Below are positions 8,573 through 10,759 of a stretch of 10,759 nt of DNA, piece by piece. Every line of letters starts with the position of its first letter. The stretch's first letter is position 1. This DNA is from Acidobacteriota bacterium (GTDB taxonomy: Bacteria > Acidobacteriota > Terriglobia > Terriglobales > Acidobacteriaceae), in NCBI GenBank assembly GCA_021793595.1, contig JAJYSL010000138.1, positions 1-10,759 on the forward strand. Direction: 5' to 3'. Below the pieces are notes generated by a model. The model was not told the DNA's origin and searched no databases. It worked only from the letters and a program-made list of their open reading frames with translations. The translations under genes and the position numbers were made by a program.

Positions 8573-9383
8573 CGATCTTCCAGCAAAGGACTGGAAAAAC
8601 AACCGCCTGCGCGCTCGCCTGGATGCAGGTGACTACGTGATTGGGTTGACCGTCACCAGCAGCAACCTGGAGACGGCCGTTCTCGGCGCCAAGCTCGGTT
8701 TTCATTTTTTGTGGGTGGAAATGGAGCACTCACCGGTATCTCTGGAAACCTTACGTGGAATTGTTCTGGCGACTCGAGGACTGGAAGCCGCTGTCATTGC
8801 CCGCGTTCCAGTGGTCGCGCTGTGGACGGCGAAACGGGTGCTGGATCAGGGCGTGCGCGGGGTCATCTTCCCGTTCGTTTCCGACGCAGAACTGGCTCGG
8901 ACCGCTGCTGTGGCCTGCCGGTATCCGCTGGCAGGCCTGCGGGGCTCCGGGGCAGGCCTGGCAGCATCCACGTGGTTTGAAGCAGGGAACTACTATGATT
9001 CCGCCGATGCCCACGTGTTGACCGTGTGCGTCATTGAAGAAGAACGCGCCCTGGCCAATATCGACGCGATCGCGGCCACGCCGGGCGTGGATGTCCTATT
9101 TATCGGAACCAGCGATCTATCGTTTTCCCTGGGGCTGCGCGGGCGGCAGGACGAGCCGAAACTGCTGCAGGCGATTGACACCATCCGGGCGGCCGCTCAA
9201 CGTCACCATAAGTTTCTGGGGCGTCCTGCCGGCAGTCCTGAAGATGTGCTTCGCTACCATAAAGATGGCTTCCAGTTCTTTCAGTCCACCACGGAGCTGG
9301 GACTGATGCGCCTGGGAGCGGAACGAATCCTGCAACCGCTCGGGATCGAAATCTCCCCAGCAAATAAAAACGTCCTCTATTAG
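8547..9383 (+). CDS. HpcH/HpaI-family class II aldolase
   Basis: A 278-residue cytoplasmic (beta/alpha)8 enzyme of the HpcH/HpaI aldolase/citrate lyase family; members use a divalent metal to cleave 2-keto-3-deoxy acids into pyruvate (or a relative) and an aldehyde. The HpaI active-site pattern is visible: MEH at 59-61 (H61, general base region), ARVP at 85-88 (R86, pyruvate carboxylate), VLDQGVRGVIFPFV at 98-111 (D100), VIEE at 162-165 (E164, metal) and FIGTSDLSFSLG at 185-196 (D190, metal). Most relatives have Pro-Ala where this has Thr-Ser before that Asp. The start ATG has GGAG 10 bases upstream and lies inside the end of the preceding gene. The N-terminal extension of about 25 residues makes it slightly longer than the usual 250-270. 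Coupling to a glycosidase favours a sugar-acid substrate, such as 2-keto-3-deoxy-rhamnonate or -glucarate, over aromatic degradation; the exact substrate is unknown. Confidence 0.9.
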   Translation: MTNIKSNSSDLPAKDWKNNRLRARLDAGDYVIGLTVTSSNLETAVLGAKLGFHFLWVEMEHSPVSLETLRGIVLATRGLEAAVIARVPVVALWTAKRVLDQGVRGVIFPFVSDAELARTAAVACRYPLAGLRGSGAGLAASTWFEAGNYYDSADAHVLTVCVIEEERALANIDAIAATPGVDVLFIGTSDLSFSLGLRGRQDEPKLLQAIDTIRAAAQRHHKFLGRPAGSPEDVLRYHKDGFQFFQSTTELGLMRLGAERILQPLGIEISPANKNVLY

Positions 9384-9456
9384 ATCAGAAAACCTAAGGA
9401 AGATTGCGCCTTAAGACGCGCTGCGTCCGCCTGAGTGCGGTCTGGTTCCACCGTGG

Positions 9457-9475
9457 GAGGCCGTTCTCCGGCCTC
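9457..9475. other. Hairpin between convergent aldolase and rlpA
   Basis: GAGGCCG pairs perfectly with CGGCCTC around the loop TTCTC, within the 110-base gap between the two convergent genes. It can form in transcripts from either side, so it may serve as a shared 3'-end structure, but there is no T tract on either strand and it is not a classical intrinsic terminator. Confidence 0.45.
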
Positions 9476-9493
9476 ACGTTCCCAGCCCCCGCT

Positions 9494-10099
9494 TTAATTG
9501 CCGGATTCGATGGTTGCCTGTTCGGCCGCCAAGCGCGCCATGCGCAGTCGGTCCAGTCGGGCGATTTCAACCGAAGCCCGTGGATCGATCACATCCAGCC
9601 GGACGCGTGTCACTCCGCGAGCTCTCATGCCCAGCATTCGAGCTGCCTCTGACGAGAGATCGGCGATCCTGGTGTCTGGAACCGGGCCGCGATCATTCAC
9701 GCGAACCACGATCCATTTGCGGGTATGCAGGTTGGTGACCTTCACCCACGTCCCCAGCGGCAGGGAACGGTGGGCGCAGGTTAGGTCGTGCATGTTAAAG
9801 GTTTCCCCGTCGGCCGTTTCCTTCCCCTGAAATTGCGGCCCATACCAGGAAGCCAACCCAATTTGGTGCCAGTCGTGCGGTTGTTGGTGGGCCGCGGAAG
9901 CGTTCCGTGCCGCGCCAACGCGCGAGAGTTTCCCCGCAGGCGCAGCCTCCCCAAGAACCGAAGCCCCGGGACGCTTGGCGCTCACGCTGTGTACGGTGAG
10001 TGCGACGCCAAGAATCAGCCCTCCCAAAATAGAAAAGATGCGGCGAACCGAAGCCTGGGGATAGACGTTCAAAATCGTGTTTTCGCTCAGGATTCTCAT
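9494..10099 (-). CDS. rlpA: RlpA-like septal ring lytic transglycosylase / double-psi beta-barrel protein
   Basis: A 201-residue exported protein. ATG at 10099 is preferred over the in-frame TTG at 10111. A basic stretch VRR and a hydrophobic core, IFSILGGLILGVALTV (about 21-36), form a signal sequence ending near VSA (39-41), with an unusually long leader of about 18 residues before the core. The mature domain matches the RlpA double-psi barrel: GLASWYGPQFQGKETADGE (81-99), LTCAHRSLPLG (106-116), VRVNDRGP (132-139) and RIADLSSEAARMLGM (144-158). E99, H110 and D136 keep the spacing of the residues linked to glycan cleavage in Pseudomonas RlpA, but the position three after the Glu is Asn102 rather than Asp. 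RlpA proteins act on denuded peptidoglycan strands at the septum. This copy has no SPOR domain and no lipobox, so septal targeting is uncertain. It ends in a short charged helix (about 173-198). Confidence 0.9.
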   Translation of the reverse strand: MRILSENTILNVYPQASVRRIFSILGGLILGVALTVHSVSAKRPGASVLGEAAPAGKLSRVGAARNASAAHQQPHDWHQIGLASWYGPQFQGKETADGETFNMHDLTCAHRSLPLGTWVKVTNLHTRKWIVVRVNDRGPVPDTRIADLSSEAARMLGMRARGVTRVRLDVIDPRASVEIARLDRLRMARLAAEQATIESGN

Positions 10100-10116
10100 A
10101 GTTGGAAACAACCCCT

Positions 10117-10146
10117 ATTTTACCGACCCGGAACAATCTAAGTCAA
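10117..10146 (-). promoter_or_regulatory. Sigma-70-type promoter for rlpA
   Basis: Read on the minus strand, TTGACT (10146-10141) and TAAAAT (10122-10117) are separated by 18 bases, each hexamer matching the consensus in five of six positions. The predicted transcript would start near 10110, about 11 bases before ATG 10099. The AGGGG at 10116-10112 would then fall just outside the mRNA, giving an almost leaderless message. Confidence 0.6.
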
Positions 10147-10154
10147 TGAAATAA

Positions 10155-10183
10155 TTGGACTTACAAAATAATTTGCTTGCAAT
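10155..10183 (+). promoter_or_regulatory. Weak promoter candidate for thiD
   Basis: TTGGAC at 10155-10160 and TGCAAT at 10178-10183 are 17 bases apart and face thiD, back-to-back with the rlpA promoter in an AT-rich stretch. The -35 is good and the -10 is poor. A start near 10190 would give a leader of about 155 bases. Confidence 0.3.
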
Positions 10184-10204
10184 TTCCCTCTCCCTGTGGT
10201 ACCC

Positions 10205-10305
10205 ATGAGTTGCGCCAGAACGCTGGCATCTGCACTGGCTCATGCAACCAGGTGAATCTTGCCCCCTCTCTCCCATCCGCAACTTTTCTCAGGACGCTCT
10301 GAGGA
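10205..10305 (+). promoter_or_regulatory. Structured leader region upstream of thiD
   Basis: Three local hairpins lie in the untranslated region: GCCAG/CTGGC with loop AACG (10214-10227), CACTGG/CCAGGTG with one bulge (10233-10254), and TTCTCAG/CTGAGGA with loop GACGCT (10286-10305, one G-U). A 16-codon mini-ORF beginning ATGAGTTGC (10205-10255) overlaps the first two but has no ribosome site. A thiamin pyrophosphate riboswitch would be expected for such a gene in many bacteria, but its conserved bulge and loop sequences are absent. The function is unknown and a chance fold is possible. Confidence 0.3.
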
Positions 10306-10345
10306 CGAAACGACGGCGCGCCTTTCATCGCCCGATTCACGTTCC

Positions 10346-10759
10346 GTGAGGATCCAAACGTCCCCTCCCGTCGTTCTTTCCATAGCGGGATTCGATCCCT
10401 CCGCCGGAGCGGGCATCCTTGCCGATCTAAAAACCTTCGCAGCCGTCGGAGTTTACGGCATGGCCTGCATTACCGCCTACACCGTTCAATCCACTCAGGG
10501 CGTTCGGCGAGTCAGCGACCCCAACCCCGATATCGTGATTGAGACGCTCGATTGGCTGGCTGCGGATGTATGTTTCAGCGCAATTAAAGTTGGGATGCTT
10601 GGGAATGCGTCCGTTGCAGGTGCCGTAGCCGGCTGGCTGGTGCAGCGCCCAGAAATTCCGGTTGTGCTTGACCCTGTTCTTAAGTCTAGCTCCGGCAAGG
10701 ATTTATTGGATTCTGCGGGGCTGAGGGTTCTGCGAAGTAGTTGGCTGGAGCGCGCCCAG
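10346..10759 (+). CDS. thiD: Hydroxymethylpyrimidine / phosphomethylpyrimidine kinase ThiD, 3'-truncated
   Basis: The first 138 codons of ThiD, the cytoplasmic ribokinase-fold enzyme that phosphorylates 4-amino-5-hydroxymethyl-2-methylpyrimidine twice to give the pyrimidine precursor of thiamin. The family signature is clear: VLSIAGFDPSAGAGILADLKTF (10-31), YGMACITAYTVQST (37-50), AIKVGMLGN (79-87), and VVLDPVLKSSSG (106-117). D27 and Q48 align with the pyrimidine-contacting residues of enterobacterial ThiD. Phe16 replaces the usual Ser/Thr of the GSDPSGGAG motif, and Leu25 replaces the common Gln. GTG at 10346 is the only in-frame start that gives the usual 9-10 residues before the first strand; no clear Shine-Dalgarno precedes it. 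The frame is open to the right edge, with the ATP-site half missing. It is divergent from rlpA and has no other thiamin gene next to it in this window. Confidence 0.92.
   Translation, partial: MRIQTSPPVVLSIAGFDPSAGAGILADLKTFAAVGVYGMACITAYTVQSTQGVRRVSDPNPDIVIETLDWLAADVCFSAIKVGMLGNASVAGAVAGWLVQRPEIPVVLDPVLKSSSGKDLLDSAGLRVLRSSWLERAQ

Noticed and set aside
9404..9652. An 82-codon plus-strand frame starting in the aldolase-rlpA gap
   Set aside because: Most of it is antisense to the well-supported rlpA frame and its sequence has no recognisable features.
10299..10311. CTGAGGA followed by GAAAC, resembling a hammerhead ribozyme core
   Set aside because: There is no stem II between the two core parts, and I found no partner strands for stems I and III around a cleavage site.
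10184..10345. TPP riboswitch upstream of thiD
   Set aside because: The conserved CUGAGA and ACCUGA-type elements are not present in the needed arrangement.

Overview
The window reads like chromosomal DNA of an acidobacterium (Acidobacteriota, probably a Terriglobia-type soil lineage). The basis is a very large single-chain TonB-dependent receptor of the type abundant in that phylum, Tat-exported glycosidases, moderately GC-rich coding sequence, and compact operons with ordinary Shine-Dalgarno sites. This is inference from protein style only; there is no rRNA or other marker gene in the window, and no tRNA, CRISPR array, transposase, integrase or phage gene was seen.

Layout, left to right. 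(1) 1-2948, + strand: the plug-end and whole beta-barrel of a TonB-dependent outer-membrane receptor, its 5' end cut off by the window edge. It is followed by a GC-rich hairpin and a textbook intrinsic terminator (3010-3044). (2) 3045-3344: about 300 bases with no gene, holding a 17-bp GTATAC palindrome and a weak promoter candidate. (3) 3345-5846, +: a Tat-exported glycoside hydrolase family 38 alpha-mannosidase with all four expected zinc/catalytic residues. (4) 5847-6040: an intergenic gap with a 10-bp hairpin. (5) 6041-8572, +: a second Tat-exported protein, a large glycosidase-like enzyme with an N-terminal GH20/GH67-type domain whose exact family and substrate I cannot assign. (6) 8547-9383, +: an HpcH/HpaI-type aldolase overlapping the previous gene by 26 bp, so almost certainly co-translated with it. 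(7) 9494-10099, - strand: an RlpA-like double-psi beta-barrel protein, convergent with the aldolase. (8) 10346 to the right edge, +: the first 138 codons of thiD (hydroxymethylpyrimidine/phosphomethylpyrimidine kinase), divergent from rlpA behind a leader of roughly 160-200 bases with several small hairpins.

How the parts may work together. The receptor, mannosidase, unassigned glycosidase and aldolase lie in the same direction and make a plausible small carbohydrate-acquisition locus: import across the outer membrane, trimming outside the cytoplasm, then cytoplasmic retro-aldol cleavage of a 2-keto-3-deoxy sugar acid. The terminator after the receptor means it is probably a separate transcript. 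The best-supported functional unit is the unassigned glycosidase plus the aldolase. rlpA and thiD look like unrelated housekeeping genes. The most promising lead for something undescribed is the 843-residue glycosidase-like protein coupled to a sugar-acid-type aldolase.
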